A stretch of 64,000 nt of DNA from JADCRZ01 sp037718865 (lineage in GTDB: Bacteria > Bacteroidota > Bacteroidia > Chitinophagales > Chitinophagaceae). Numbering within the stretch: position 1 is the first letter of the stretch; every line of letters begins with the position of its first letter. Of this stretch, positions 1 through 8,547 are shown in pieces. Position numbers and translations under genes: made by a program. The notes beneath the pieces are model-generated. The model had not been told where the DNA came from and did not search any database. It saw only the letters and a program-made list of their open reading frames with translations. The stretch lies in the NCBI GenBank assembly GCA_037718865.1, contig JBBJMP010000002.1, positions 62,001 to 126,000 of the forward strand, given 5' to 3'.

Positions 1-60
1 CGTGATGTGAAAGCTGTACGAATTAATGATGTTGAGTTTTTGACGAAAGAGAAACAATAA
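1..60 (+). CDS. 3' end of an unidentified gene (partial)
   Basis: Frame 1 is open from the first base to a TAA at 58-60 and encodes 19 residues ending in EFLTKEKQ. The gene begins outside the window. The residues look like the C-terminal strand of a beta-rich enzyme, but too little is present to name a family. It reads in the same direction as the fucose genes that follow 70 bases later, so it may belong to the same island. Confidence 0.5.
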   Translation, partial: RDVKAVRINDVEFLTKEKQ

Positions 61-131
61 GAACACAGAGCATGGGCGAATTCTTTTAGCTAATAAAGAA
101 ACAGACATATAAACTATTAAAACCTTAGCCG

Positions 132-953
132 ATGAAGAATTGTAACACGCTAATTATAATAATGTTCACCCTCCTGTTTGGATGCAAGGAGGCATCGAAA
201 CAATCCAATACTACTTCGGTATTGGAAAAGAATAGGGATGAAAAGGAAAACAAATATGGCAAGGATGCGTTTCGCCGGTTTACGTATTTTCTGAATTCTA
301 ACAATCCCAGGACGGAGCAGTTCCTAAAAAGCATTGACTGGGGAACCATTGATAGAAAAGCAATCAATTTTGGCATATATCGTGCAAATTGTTATAAAAA
401 AGGAAATGGTTATTTTTTTATTTTCGATGCTGAACCCACGCTAAATAGTGAGGAATTATTGAATGGCTTCCAACAGATAGATACCGTAAAATACCTGATG
501 GAAAGCATGGAGACTTTAGGAGTGAAATTTCCGGCAGGCAATAATGCTCTTGAACGAATCTACAAACTAGATCAAAAAGTTATTTATACTCCTTTCATTG
601 GTCAATTAAAAACTGATATTGGGTCTCACAAAAGATTTGTGTGGACGTTGTTGCTTAAAGAAGACCCTAAGTTGATATCAGAATATAGAAAGGCACACAG
701 CATGGGCCAGGCCTGGCCTCAGATTACTGAGAATATGAAAGCAATGGGTGTAAAAGATATGGAAATCTACTTAAGCGGCACACAAGCGATTCTGATTATG
801 GACACCGAGCCCAATTTTGACATGGAAGTTGCCGGACCCAAATGGCAAAAACTTCCAAAAGAAAGGGAATGGCAAGAATATGTAGCGAAATTTCAGAGAA
901 TTCAACCAGGTTCTTCGATACAAGAAAAATGGCAGGATATGCAGGTGTTATAA
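132..953 (+). CDS. Lipoprotein with two RhaM-type (L-rhamnose/L-fucose mutarotase) domains
   Basis: The 273-residue product starts with a lipoprotein signal (LLFGC, Cys18), so it is probably anchored outside the cytoplasm. Residues about 167-260 match the L-rhamnose mutarotase family (PF05336/DUF718), with Tyr185, His189 and Trp195-Pro196 at the places of the family's active-site residues. Residues about 46-130 look like a second, degenerate copy: FDAEP at 98-102 mirrors MDTEP at 223-227, but the His motif is absent. Normal RhaM proteins are about 105 residues and cytoplasmic. Such enzymes interconvert alpha and beta anomers of 6-deoxyhexoses. The next gene is an alpha-L-fucosidase 79 bases away, which suggests action on released fucose. 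The family call is firm; the substrate is inferred. Confidence 0.8.
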   Translation: MKNCNTLIIIMFTLLFGCKEASKQSNTTSVLEKNRDEKENKYGKDAFRRFTYFLNSNNPRTEQFLKSIDWGTIDRKAINFGIYRANCYKKGNGYFFIFDAEPTLNSEELLNGFQQIDTVKYLMESMETLGVKFPAGNNALERIYKLDQKVIYTPFIGQLKTDIGSHKRFVWTLLLKEDPKLISEYRKAHSMGQAWPQITENMKAMGVKDMEIYLSGTQAILIMDTEPNFDMEVAGPKWQKLPKEREWQEYVAKFQRIQPGSSIQEKWQDMQVL

Positions 954-1032
954 CTTTTTACCCGGAAAAAATATTAGCGTATTAGCGTTTACAACTTCCG
1001 AATTTTAATTATTTATAAAACTCAATTATAGT

Positions 1033-2499
1033 ATGAAAAAAATATTTTTTTGTTTATTGATATCGCTAATAATGGCCGGCGCTATCACTACGCCTGTCCT
1101 TTCTCAAAATCGGGAAATGAAAGGATCTGAGGAGATATACCAGCCCAACTGGAAGTCGCTTTCAAAGCACCAAACACCAGAATGGTTTCGGGATGCAAAA
1201 TTTGGAATTTACACGCATTGGGGACCCAATACGGTGGCAGACGAAAATGCCCCCGACAATTGGGCACAATGGTTCGGCATGAGAATGTATATAAAATCCA
1301 ATCCAATTTTTGACTATTCAAGAAAAACATTCGGAGATCAGCACCAATTTGGGTACAAAGATTTTATACCCATGTTTAAGGGAGAGAAATTTGATGCGAA
1401 GGTGTGGGCTCAATTATTTAAAGACGCCGGGGCAAAATTTGCTGGTCCGGTGGCTATTCATCATGATAATTTTGCGATGTGGGATTCGAAGCTTACCAAA
1501 TGGAATAGTGTGCAGATGGGACCTAACAGAGATATCGTAGGCGAATTAGAAAAAGAAATTAAAGCCCGTAACATGTATTTCATGACGTCCTTCCATCATG
1601 CCTATGCCTGGGCTTACTACGATGCTGCTTTCGAATACGATGCTGCAGATTCTGCATATGCAGGCCTTTATACGATGCCGCACGAAAAGGGTGCACCGGA
1701 AACTGAGGCCTTTAAAAAATTATGGCTTGATAAAATTAAGGAGATGGTCATAAAATACGAGCCTTCTTTAATTTGGTTCGATATGGATTTTAATGATAAT
1801 CTTAAAGATATAGACCGGCAAAAAATGTTTGCTTTTTATTATAATTGGGCAAACAGTCAAAAAATTAAGGGAGTGGTTACTCAAAAAGGAGAAGATGTTC
1901 ACAAGCATACGGGTGTACTGGATTTTGAGCGGGGGAAGGAGGAAAAAATTACTCCCTACCCTTGGCTCACCGATGATTCTATGAAAGATCAAACCTGGTT
2001 CTATCAAAAGTATGATACGTCCTGGAAATCTCCGAACGATTTGATTTCTTTTCTATCCGATATTGTTTCTAAAAATGGCAATTTGCTTTTGAATGTAGAT
2101 CCATTACCAGATGGCTCATTTAATCCACGTACGGTCTCCACTTTGAAAAGTGTAGGCAATTGGTTAAAAATTAATGGAGAATCAATATACAATACCAGGC
2201 CCTGGACAACTTTTGGAGAAGGTGCTGAAAATGCGGTGGAAAGCGTGCGTTATACGAGAAGTAAAAATAATAAAACGATATATGCCATAGTGTTAAACGT
2301 TAGGGATAATGATATCCTGGCTCTTGATTTAAAATCAATTAAAAAAGACCAACAGAATATCAGGTCTATAAAAGCAATCAGTTCAAAAGAAAAGATCGGC
2401 TGGAAATGGGTAGATGGGCATGTTCAGCTAATGGCACCTGTTAAAAAGTTGCAATCTAACGATGTCAAAGCCATCACTTTTAAAATACAGTTGAAGTGA
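1033..2499 (+). CDS. Secreted alpha-L-fucosidase, GH29
   Basis: A 488-residue protein with a Sec signal peptide (residues 1-25, ending VLSQ). The GH29 barrel is recognisable from WFRDAKFGIYTHWG (51-64), the HHDNF segment (143-147), the FHH motif (187-189) and WFD at 248-250, where Asp250 is the expected catalytic nucleophile of the retaining mechanism. The NGNLLLNVDPLPDG segment follows later in the barrel. The enzyme would remove terminal L-fucose from glycans in the periplasm or outside the cell. It follows the mutarotase gene closely and precedes the fuconate operon, so it supplies that pathway. Length is normal for a GH29 enzyme with a C-terminal beta domain. Confidence 0.93.
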   Translation: MKKIFFCLLISLIMAGAITTPVLSQNREMKGSEEIYQPNWKSLSKHQTPEWFRDAKFGIYTHWGPNTVADENAPDNWAQWFGMRMYIKSNPIFDYSRKTFGDQHQFGYKDFIPMFKGEKFDAKVWAQLFKDAGAKFAGPVAIHHDNFAMWDSKLTKWNSVQMGPNRDIVGELEKEIKARNMYFMTSFHHAYAWAYYDAAFEYDAADSAYAGLYTMPHEKGAPETEAFKKLWLDKIKEMVIKYEPSLIWFDMDFNDNLKDIDRQKMFAFYYNWANSQKIKGVVTQKGEDVHKHTGVLDFERGKEEKITPYPWLTDDSMKDQTWFYQKYDTSWKSPNDLISFLSDIVSKNGNLLLNVDPLPDGSFNPRTVSTLKSVGNWLKINGESIYNTRPWTTFGEGAENAVESVRYTRSKNNKTIYAIVLNVRDNDILALDLKSIKKDQQNIRSIKAISSKEKIGWKWVDGHVQLMAPVKKLQSNDVKAITFKIQLK

Positions 2500-2826
2500 T
2501 ATCAACGGCTTTCTGCTTGAAATCAAAGTGCAAGGTGGGATAAAAACACTGTTTGGAATATTTATACTGAAAGTGGCGAAACCAAGATTCGGGATTGACC
2601 AATTTTTTTATGCCAAAGTCGATTTTTCGTTATTACAACTGTCACTCTAAATTTCAAAAAAACAGAAAGTACCACAACTATCTGAATTCTTTGTTTTATC
2701 GCCGGTTAGACTTGAAAAAGTAATCAATATAACACAAGCATCTGGCCAGATATTGATACATTTTATTGTTGTAATCAGATAGGTTTGAATTCTAATTGAA
2801 CTAAATAAAAATCAGCTAAGGTAAAA
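2500..2826 (+). promoter_or_regulatory. Intergenic control region of the fuconate operon: palindrome and promoter box
   Basis: This 327-base gap has no convincing gene. It contains a perfect 12-base palindrome, ATCTGGCCAGAT, at 2740-2751, and a second inverted repeat, ATCAATAT at 2723-2730 with ATATTGAT at 2750-2757. A box TAGGTTTG at 2780-2787 matches the Bacteroidota -7 consensus TAnnTTTG, 40 bases before the start codon at 2827. The usual -33 TTTG is not clear. The palindrome would lie near position -45, where either an activator or a repressor could act. A related palindrome precedes the GH127 gene. Confidence 0.5.
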
Positions 2827-3930
2827 ATGTCAGATAAATCAATAATGACCAACGACACAACCATCCGTGGAGCTAAAATTTACAAAGCTTCCACTTTATT
2901 AAAAAAACCAATTTCGGATGCAACGCATACCCTTTCCGAAATTTCATTTCTGGTATTGCGGTTACAATTAGAGAACGGTGTTATAGGAGAATCTTACATG
3001 TTGACATTTCAATATTCTCCCAATGCAATTGTTGGAGCATTGAAAGATGTGCTACCAGTTTTGAACGGTTATAAAGCAAACGAAACCGGAATCGTTTATA
3101 AAAAACTGGATGGTCTTGCTGAGTATTTCGGAAATCAGGGAGTACTAAGATGGGCGCAGGCTGCCGTAAACATTGCGATGTGGGATGCCTGGGGTAAATG
3201 TCTCGGATTACCTATTCATAAAATTTTGGGAACCCACAGAGAAAAAGTTTCTATCTACGGAAGTGGCGGATGGCTATCCTATACAATTGATGAATTGATT
3301 GATGAAGTTACGGGCTACATAAACCGTGGATTTAAAGCCGTGAAAATAAAAGTAGGTTCGCTAAAAGTAGCAACAGATATTGAAAGATTAAAAATAGTTC
3401 GTGAAGCAGTAGGTAACAAAGTTGATATTATGATGGATGCCAACCAGGGCATGGATTTACCGTCTGCGATAAAGCTGGCAACTGCAGCAAAAGATTTAAA
3501 TATTAATTGGTTTGAGGAACCGGTTCATCACCAGGATTTTCAGTCCTATGAAATATTGAAAAAACAGACAGGTATGTCTCTTGCGATGGGCGAAAGAGAG
3601 TTTGACACGTTGCCCCTTCGGGAACTCGCTGGCAGAAATGCGCTGGACATTTGGCAGCCGGATCTTTTGCGTATTGGTGGTGTAGAAAGTTGGCGTGAAA
3701 GTGCAGCGCTGGCAAAAAGCTTTCACCTGCCTGTGCTACCACATTATTACAAAGATTATGATGTGCCTTTGCTATGTACCATTTCCAACGGAGTTGGAGC
3801 AGAGTCATTTGACTGGGTTGACCCTTTGATAGATAATCCAATGCTGATTCAGGATGGATACGCTAAGCCACATAATTTACCGGGCTGGGGGTTTAATTTT
3901 TTAGATGAACATTTAACCGAAATAAAATAA
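2827..3930 (+). CDS. Mandelate-racemase-type enolase superfamily sugar-acid dehydratase (probable L-fuconate dehydratase)
   Basis: The 367-residue protein has the enolase-superfamily capping domain followed by the barrel. The KxK motif is at 173-175, metal ligands are Asp204 (MMDAN), Glu230 (WFEEP) and Glu256 (MGERE), and the Asp279/His306 pair matches the mandelate racemase subgroup. Members of this subgroup dehydrate aldonic acids. In the known oxidative fucose pathway L-fuconate is converted to 2-keto-3-deoxy-L-fuconate by such an enzyme. The SDR, AKR and dehydrogenase genes that follow with 4-base gaps or overlaps, and the fucosidases on both sides, support that substrate. Rhamnonate or galactonate cannot be excluded from sequence. 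A second possible start is Met7. Confidence 0.82.
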   Translation: MSDKSIMTNDTTIRGAKIYKASTLLKKPISDATHTLSEISFLVLRLQLENGVIGESYMLTFQYSPNAIVGALKDVLPVLNGYKANETGIVYKKLDGLAEYFGNQGVLRWAQAAVNIAMWDAWGKCLGLPIHKILGTHREKVSIYGSGGWLSYTIDELIDEVTGYINRGFKAVKIKVGSLKVATDIERLKIVREAVGNKVDIMMDANQGMDLPSAIKLATAAKDLNINWFEEPVHHQDFQSYEILKKQTGMSLAMGEREFDTLPLRELAGRNALDIWQPDLLRIGGVESWRESAALAKSFHLPVLPHYYKDYDVPLLCTISNGVGAESFDWVDPLIDNPMLIQDGYAKPHNLPGWGFNFLDEHLTEIK

Positions 3931-3934
3931 AAGC

Positions 3935-4696
3935 ATGGGACTCGAAGCTTTTTCTTTAGAAGGAAAACTGGCGGTGGTAACCGGCGGAGGAACGGGTATT
4001 GGGCCTGGCATTTCAAAAGCCTTTATTGATGCGGGTGCCAGGGTAGTTATCACCGGCAGGCGGGAAAGTGTATTGCAGGAAGCTGTTGCCAAACTAGGTG
4101 CCATGGCGGATTACAGAGTGAACGATATTAACGAAAGGGCTAAAATCCCTCAACTCGTTGATGATATCGAAAACAATATTGGGGCTATTGATATTCTGGT
4201 AAACAATGCAGGAATACACCATAAAGCATGGGCGCAGGAAACGTCCGATGCTGATTTTGAACGCATCATTCAAACAAATCTTTTGAGCGTATTTAGTTTA
4301 ACCAGAGAGTGCGCACGAAAAATGTTGGAACGTAAAAAAGGTTCTATAATCATGATCAGCTCGATGACTGGATTATTTGGGATTGATCGTGTAGTTGCGT
4401 ACGGCGTTTCAAAAACAGCCTTAATTGGATTGGTGAATTCGCTGGTAACTGAATATTCAAAAGACAATGTGAGGGTCAATGCCATAGCGCCCGGATGGAT
4501 AGCATCTGACATGTTTCTCCATGCAATAAACAATGACCCGGCAAGAAAAGAAAAGATTACAAATCGCATTGCGATGGATCATTTTGGCAGGACAGAAGAT
4601 ATAGGCAATGCTGCAGTGTTTTTAAGTTCCGAAGCTGCAAAATATATCACAGGAGTAATTCTTCCTGTAGACGGAGGAGCAACAGTAAATTTTTAA
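3935..4696 (+). CDS. Short-chain dehydrogenase/reductase, probable 2-keto-3-deoxy-L-fuconate dehydrogenase
   Basis: The 253-residue classical SDR has the cofactor motif TGGGTGIG (16-23), NNAG (90-93) and the catalytic YxxxK at Tyr156/Lys160. It begins 4 bases after the dehydratase stop, so the two are almost certainly co-transcribed. In the described oxidative L-fucose pathway an SDR oxidises C4 of 2-keto-3-deoxy-L-fuconate to the 2,4-diketo acid; that role is inferred from position. A gluconate-5-dehydrogenase-like activity is the main alternative. The glycine-rich loop carries Pro24 right after the motif, an unusual residue there. Confidence 0.82.
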   Translation: MGLEAFSLEGKLAVVTGGGTGIGPGISKAFIDAGARVVITGRRESVLQEAVAKLGAMADYRVNDINERAKIPQLVDDIENNIGAIDILVNNAGIHHKAWAQETSDADFERIIQTNLLSVFSLTRECARKMLERKKGSIIMISSMTGLFGIDRVVAYGVSKTALIGLVNSLVTEYSKDNVRVNAIAPGWIASDMFLHAINNDPARKEKITNRIAMDHFGRTEDIGNAAVFLSSEAAKYITGVILPVDGGATVNF

Positions 4697-4699
4697 AAA

Positions 4700-5644
4700 A
4701 TGATGGGACCGACTTTTCTTCAGGGCGATTATTCCAAAAGCAAAGCTTTTGGAAACCAAAGCCGTTTGGTCTATGGCACCTCAGGCATCGGAGGTGTTTG
4801 GGGAACTGTACAAGAATCGGAATCTATTGATGCACTTTTGTATGCGCTCCATCACGGCATCTCTGTTTTCGACACTGCACCTTCTTATTCTAATTCAGAA
4901 TTGTATGTGGGGAAAGCGTTGAGGCAATGGAAAGGATCCCGGCCTTTTGTAAGCAGTAAGATTGGAAGATTAAAAGGCGAGAGTGCTTTCGATATGAAAC
5001 TGGATTATTCTTATGAAGGCATGAAACGCAGTATTCATAGTACTTTAGACACATTGGGTGTAGAATATTTAGATTTACTCTTTTTGCATGAGCCACATAA
5101 GGTTCCGCTTAACGAAATAGAAAGAATATTAGATAACTTAAAAGAATTTAAAGCATTCGGATTGACAAAGAGACTTGGTGTTGGGGGAAATCCTACTCCT
5201 GAATTTATACAGTACATCAGCAAAGATAATTTTGATGTTGTATCAGGATACTTGCGCATGGACGCATGTAATCTTGATGCTTTTAATGGCGAGATTCAGC
5301 AATACAAAAAAGAAGGGATCGCTTATTATGCAGCTTCGGCCTTGCACTTTTCTTTATTGGGAAATAGATTTGATAAATACATAAAAGACGGTATGGATGG
5401 AGAATGGATCACTGAAGAAGATTTGAATAATGCGATACAAATCAAAGCACTTGCAGATTCATTGAACATGCCTTTACCATCTTTAGCACAACGCTATCTT
5501 TTTTCTATTGCCGAGGCCGATCGGATTGTTATGGGTGCCAGAAATACAGAACAGATAAAAGCCACGGTTTCCGACTGGGAATCAGGAAAATTACCCGAAG
5601 AAATTTTCGACAAGATAACCGCAGTAATTATGAAAACTAAATGA
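4700..5644 (+). CDS. Aldo/keto reductase, probable L-fucose (D-threo-aldose) 1-dehydrogenase
   Basis: The 314-residue AKR barrel shows the catalytic tetrad: Asp58 and Tyr63 in FDTAPSY, Lys87 in VSSKIG and His130 in FLHEP. The sequence resembles the D-threo-aldose/L-fucose dehydrogenase and pyridoxal dehydrogenase branch, which oxidises the anomeric carbon to a lactone. It starts 3 bases after the SDR stop and overlaps the next gene by 4 bases (ATGA), so it is translationally coupled. It would be the first step of the fucose pathway, making L-fuconolactone. Substrate is inferred from context. Confidence 0.82.
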   Translation: MMGPTFLQGDYSKSKAFGNQSRLVYGTSGIGGVWGTVQESESIDALLYALHHGISVFDTAPSYSNSELYVGKALRQWKGSRPFVSSKIGRLKGESAFDMKLDYSYEGMKRSIHSTLDTLGVEYLDLLFLHEPHKVPLNEIERILDNLKEFKAFGLTKRLGVGGNPTPEFIQYISKDNFDVVSGYLRMDACNLDAFNGEIQQYKKEGIAYYAASALHFSLLGNRFDKYIKDGMDGEWITEEDLNNAIQIKALADSLNMPLPSLAQRYLFSIAEADRIVMGARNTEQIKATVSDWESGKLPEEIFDKITAVIMKTK

Positions 5645-6678
5645 TTTTACAGACCATGAGAGTAATAAGACTTAATAAACCTGGAGAATGGGAAGCCTTT
5701 AGTACACCCATGCTCAATAGTTCATTGCAAAAGGGAGAGGCATTACTTAAAGTAAAAAAGATTGGTGTCTGCGGAACCGATTTGCATGCGTTCAGGGGAA
5801 GCCAGCCGTTTTTTAATTACCCCAGAATTCTTGGTCACGAACTTGCCGTGGAAGTAATGGACATAGCGGAAGATGTTAGCAATGTAAGTGTCGGAAATCT
5901 TTGTTGTGTAGAGCCTTACTATAATGATATTATAGGGCAAGCGGCACGAAGAGGGAAAACCAATTGCGGAGAACATTTGCAGGTTTTAGGTGTGCATGTA
6001 GATGGTGGCATGCAGGATTATTTTATTTATCCCGCTAAATTTTTACATCCATCCACTATCCTTTCTGACGATCAACTGGTTTTGATAGAGCCTTTGGCAA
6101 TTGGTAGCCATGCCGTGGACAGCGCTCAAATTTTAAAAGAAGATATTGTTCTTGTTATAGGTGCCGGGCCAATTGGGTTAAGTACCATCCTGTTTGCAAA
6201 ACTTAGTGGAGCAAGAATTATCGTGATGGACATTGATGATGACAAAATAGAAAAATGTAAAAAGATAACCGGCATTTCGGAAACAATAAATGCAAAGGGA
6301 GATGTAATAAAAAGTCTAAATAAAATGCTGAATGGGGACCTGCCGACAGTAGTACTTGATGCAACCGGTAATTCCGAGAGCATGATGAACACATTTAATT
6401 ATGTAGCTGCTGGTGGAACAATCGTTTTTATAGGATTGTTTACGGGTGATGTAACATTTAACGATCCCAATTTCCATAAGAAAGAACTAACACTAAAAGC
6501 CAGCAGGGCAGCCATGTCAGGCGATTTTAAAAAGATAATTGATTTAATGGAATCGGGTAAAATAGATGCAACCTCTTTTATTACACACCGGATTAAATTT
6601 GATGAAGTTATTACTGAATTTGAAAAGCTTTATACTTACAATGGTGATCTGATAAAGGCAGTAGTAGAAATGGATTAA
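5641..6678 (+). CDS. Medium-chain zinc alcohol dehydrogenase lacking the structural zinc site
   Basis: The 345-residue MDR protein has catalytic zinc ligands Cys44 (CGTDLHAF), His66/Glu67 (LGHEL) and a Glu in the EPLAIGSH segment, plus a Rossmann motif GAGPIGLS. Compared with its paralogue at 19268-20284, all four structural-zinc cysteines are replaced: Asp96, Gly99, Ala102 and Gly110. The start overlaps the AKR stop as ATGA at 5641; Met6 is an alternative start matching the family N-terminus better. In this operon it may oxidise a lactaldehyde, a keto-deoxy acid or L-galactonate-like acid; the exact substrate is not visible. Confidence 0.8.
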   Translation: MILQTMRVIRLNKPGEWEAFSTPMLNSSLQKGEALLKVKKIGVCGTDLHAFRGSQPFFNYPRILGHELAVEVMDIAEDVSNVSVGNLCCVEPYYNDIIGQAARRGKTNCGEHLQVLGVHVDGGMQDYFIYPAKFLHPSTILSDDQLVLIEPLAIGSHAVDSAQILKEDIVLVIGAGPIGLSTILFAKLSGARIIVMDIDDDKIEKCKKITGISETINAKGDVIKSLNKMLNGDLPTVVLDATGNSESMMNTFNYVAAGGTIVFIGLFTGDVTFNDPNFHKKELTLKASRAAMSGDFKKIIDLMESGKIDATSFITHRIKFDEVITEFEKLYTYNGDLIKAVVEMD

Positions 6679-6701
6679 CAAGAAATATAAGAGATAAATA
6701 A

Positions 6702-8330
6702 ATGAATATATCCTACATTGATTTGGCCATCATAGCATTCTATCTGATAGGCATAGTGATTGTTGGAGTCTGGGCAGGAAACGGATTTAAAAGACAAAGT
6801 TCCGGCGAGTATTTTCTTGCGGGAAGATCATTGGGATGGGGAGTTGTAGGCGCTTCTCTTTTCGCTTCTAATATTTCCACAATCCATATTGTGGGGTTCG
6901 CCGAATCAGGATTTACATCCGGGTTATCCGATGGAATTTTTGAATGGATGGCCATTCCTTGTTTGGTCTTTCTGGGAATTTTTATTGCTCCTTATTATTT
7001 TAGAAATAAAATTACTACCATTCCCGAATATTTTGAAAAGCGTTTCGATGGAACCGCACGGACGTTCATGGTCATATTTGCAATTCTTACCGCACTGTTG
7101 ATCCACATAGGTATTAGCCTGTATGCCGGAGCAACGATCATGAAGGAATTTTTTGGCCTGGACCAGATCTGGGGTGTACTTTTAATTTCCATCCTTACTG
7201 CCTTTTATACTATCCTGGGTGGACTGAAAGCGGTAGCCATAACGGAAACCATTCAGTCAGTTATTTTGTTGGGAGGTAGTATTTTGATTACCGTTTTCGG
7301 TATTTCTATGTTGCCAGAAGCCGGCATACATAATTTTGCAAACTTTAAAGCTCACATACGGCCCGAAAGTTTGTCCATGTTGCGTTCAGATGCTACGGTG
7401 GACCGTATCGGCGGTATACCATGGTATGCAGTATTTTTAGGCTATCCGGTTTTGGGGATTTGGTATTGGTTTACCGATCAGACAATTGTGCAACGAGCCC
7501 TTGGTTCAAAATCGGAAAGAGATGCCAGGTTAGGACCAATGTTCACGGCGGTTTTGAAGTTTGCTCCCGTGTTTTTTATGCTTTTGCCAGGAGTACTGGC
7601 ATACATTCTTTTTAAGGATAAGATTGATGCGGCCGGTGGTGGACAAACCTATTCCATCCTGGTTAAAGAATTATTGCCAGTAGGTTTGGTTGGCCTGGTT
7701 ATCGCTTCACTGTTGGCCGCTTTAATGAGCTCCGTGGCTGCGGCACTCAATAGCACCTCCACATTGGTTTCTTTAGATATTGTAAAAAGAATGCGGCCTG
7801 ACACCTCAGATGCCCGGTTGGTTAATATTGGTAAACTAGCGGCGTTTGTGGTTATGGTAATTGCTATCCTGTTTTCAATGGTCGCCGGGGCTAAGGGCGG
7901 GTCTATTATAACTATTGTCAACTCTATTGGATCCAGCATTGCACCTTCCATATCGGCAGTTTTTATCATGGGATATTTTTGGAAACGGGGAACAAAACAA
8001 GCTGCAAAAACTACTTTTTTCGTGGGTCTTATTATAGGAGTATTAATGTTCTCATTGGATTTTGCGGATAAAAACGGAGTAAAACTTATTACCGATACAT
8101 GGGGCATTATTTTTATGATGCAGGCCTGGTGGGCTTTTGTACTGTGTTGTACCATTTTTGTAATAGTAAGTTTATTTACACCTGTTCCCAGTTTGGAACA
8201 GCAGCATTACACCTTTAACCATTCTGAATATTTTACCAAAATAAAAAGCATTTGGGATTATCGACTTATTGGAGTTATCATCATTACATTACTGGCAGTA
8301 CTGTGGGCCGCAATAGAATATTTGGCGTAA
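6702..8330 (+). CDS. Sodium/solute symporter (SSS family), probable fucose or fuconate uptake
   Basis: The 542-residue inner-membrane protein has about 13-14 hydrophobic segments and the SSS hallmarks: an N-terminal YFLAGRSLGW segment, ASNIST, the GGLKAV region and the GLVIASLLAALMSS segment that contains sodium-site residues. It starts 23 bases after the dehydrogenase and ends the operon. The position makes it the importer for the sugar that this operon oxidises. Bacteroidota often use SSS symporters for monosaccharides and sugar acids. The transported substrate is inferred from neighbours. Confidence 0.88.
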   Translation: MNISYIDLAIIAFYLIGIVIVGVWAGNGFKRQSSGEYFLAGRSLGWGVVGASLFASNISTIHIVGFAESGFTSGLSDGIFEWMAIPCLVFLGIFIAPYYFRNKITTIPEYFEKRFDGTARTFMVIFAILTALLIHIGISLYAGATIMKEFFGLDQIWGVLLISILTAFYTILGGLKAVAITETIQSVILLGGSILITVFGISMLPEAGIHNFANFKAHIRPESLSMLRSDATVDRIGGIPWYAVFLGYPVLGIWYWFTDQTIVQRALGSKSERDARLGPMFTAVLKFAPVFFMLLPGVLAYILFKDKIDAAGGGQTYSILVKELLPVGLVGLVIASLLAALMSSVAAALNSTSTLVSLDIVKRMRPDTSDARLVNIGKLAAFVVMVIAILFSMVAGAKGGSIITIVNSIGSSIAPSISAVFIMGYFWKRGTKQAAKTTFFVGLIIGVLMFSLDFADKNGVKLITDTWGIIFMMQAWWAFVLCCTIFVIVSLFTPVPSLEQQHYTFNHSEYFTKIKSIWDYRLIGVIIITLLAVLWAAIEYLA

Positions 8331-8547
8331 AAAAAGGAAATAAAAATTTTGTTTATTCAAAAGAGTATCAAAATACTACAATCAATTGACTGAATAACGA
8401 TAGTAAGTAAAGGTTAACCATTTTAACTTCACTGCTGAAGTTTTAGATAAAGCAATAAAAATAGACCGTTCCAATTATATAATGTAATTATTTGAACAGA
8501 CTTTTAATTAGTACCAAATTATTAAACCAACCTAATATTTTAATATA

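Noticed and set aside
7649..8155. Open frame of 168 codons on the - strand
   Set aside because: It is a shadow of the SSS symporter; its Ile/Thr/Ala-rich sequence shows no domain.
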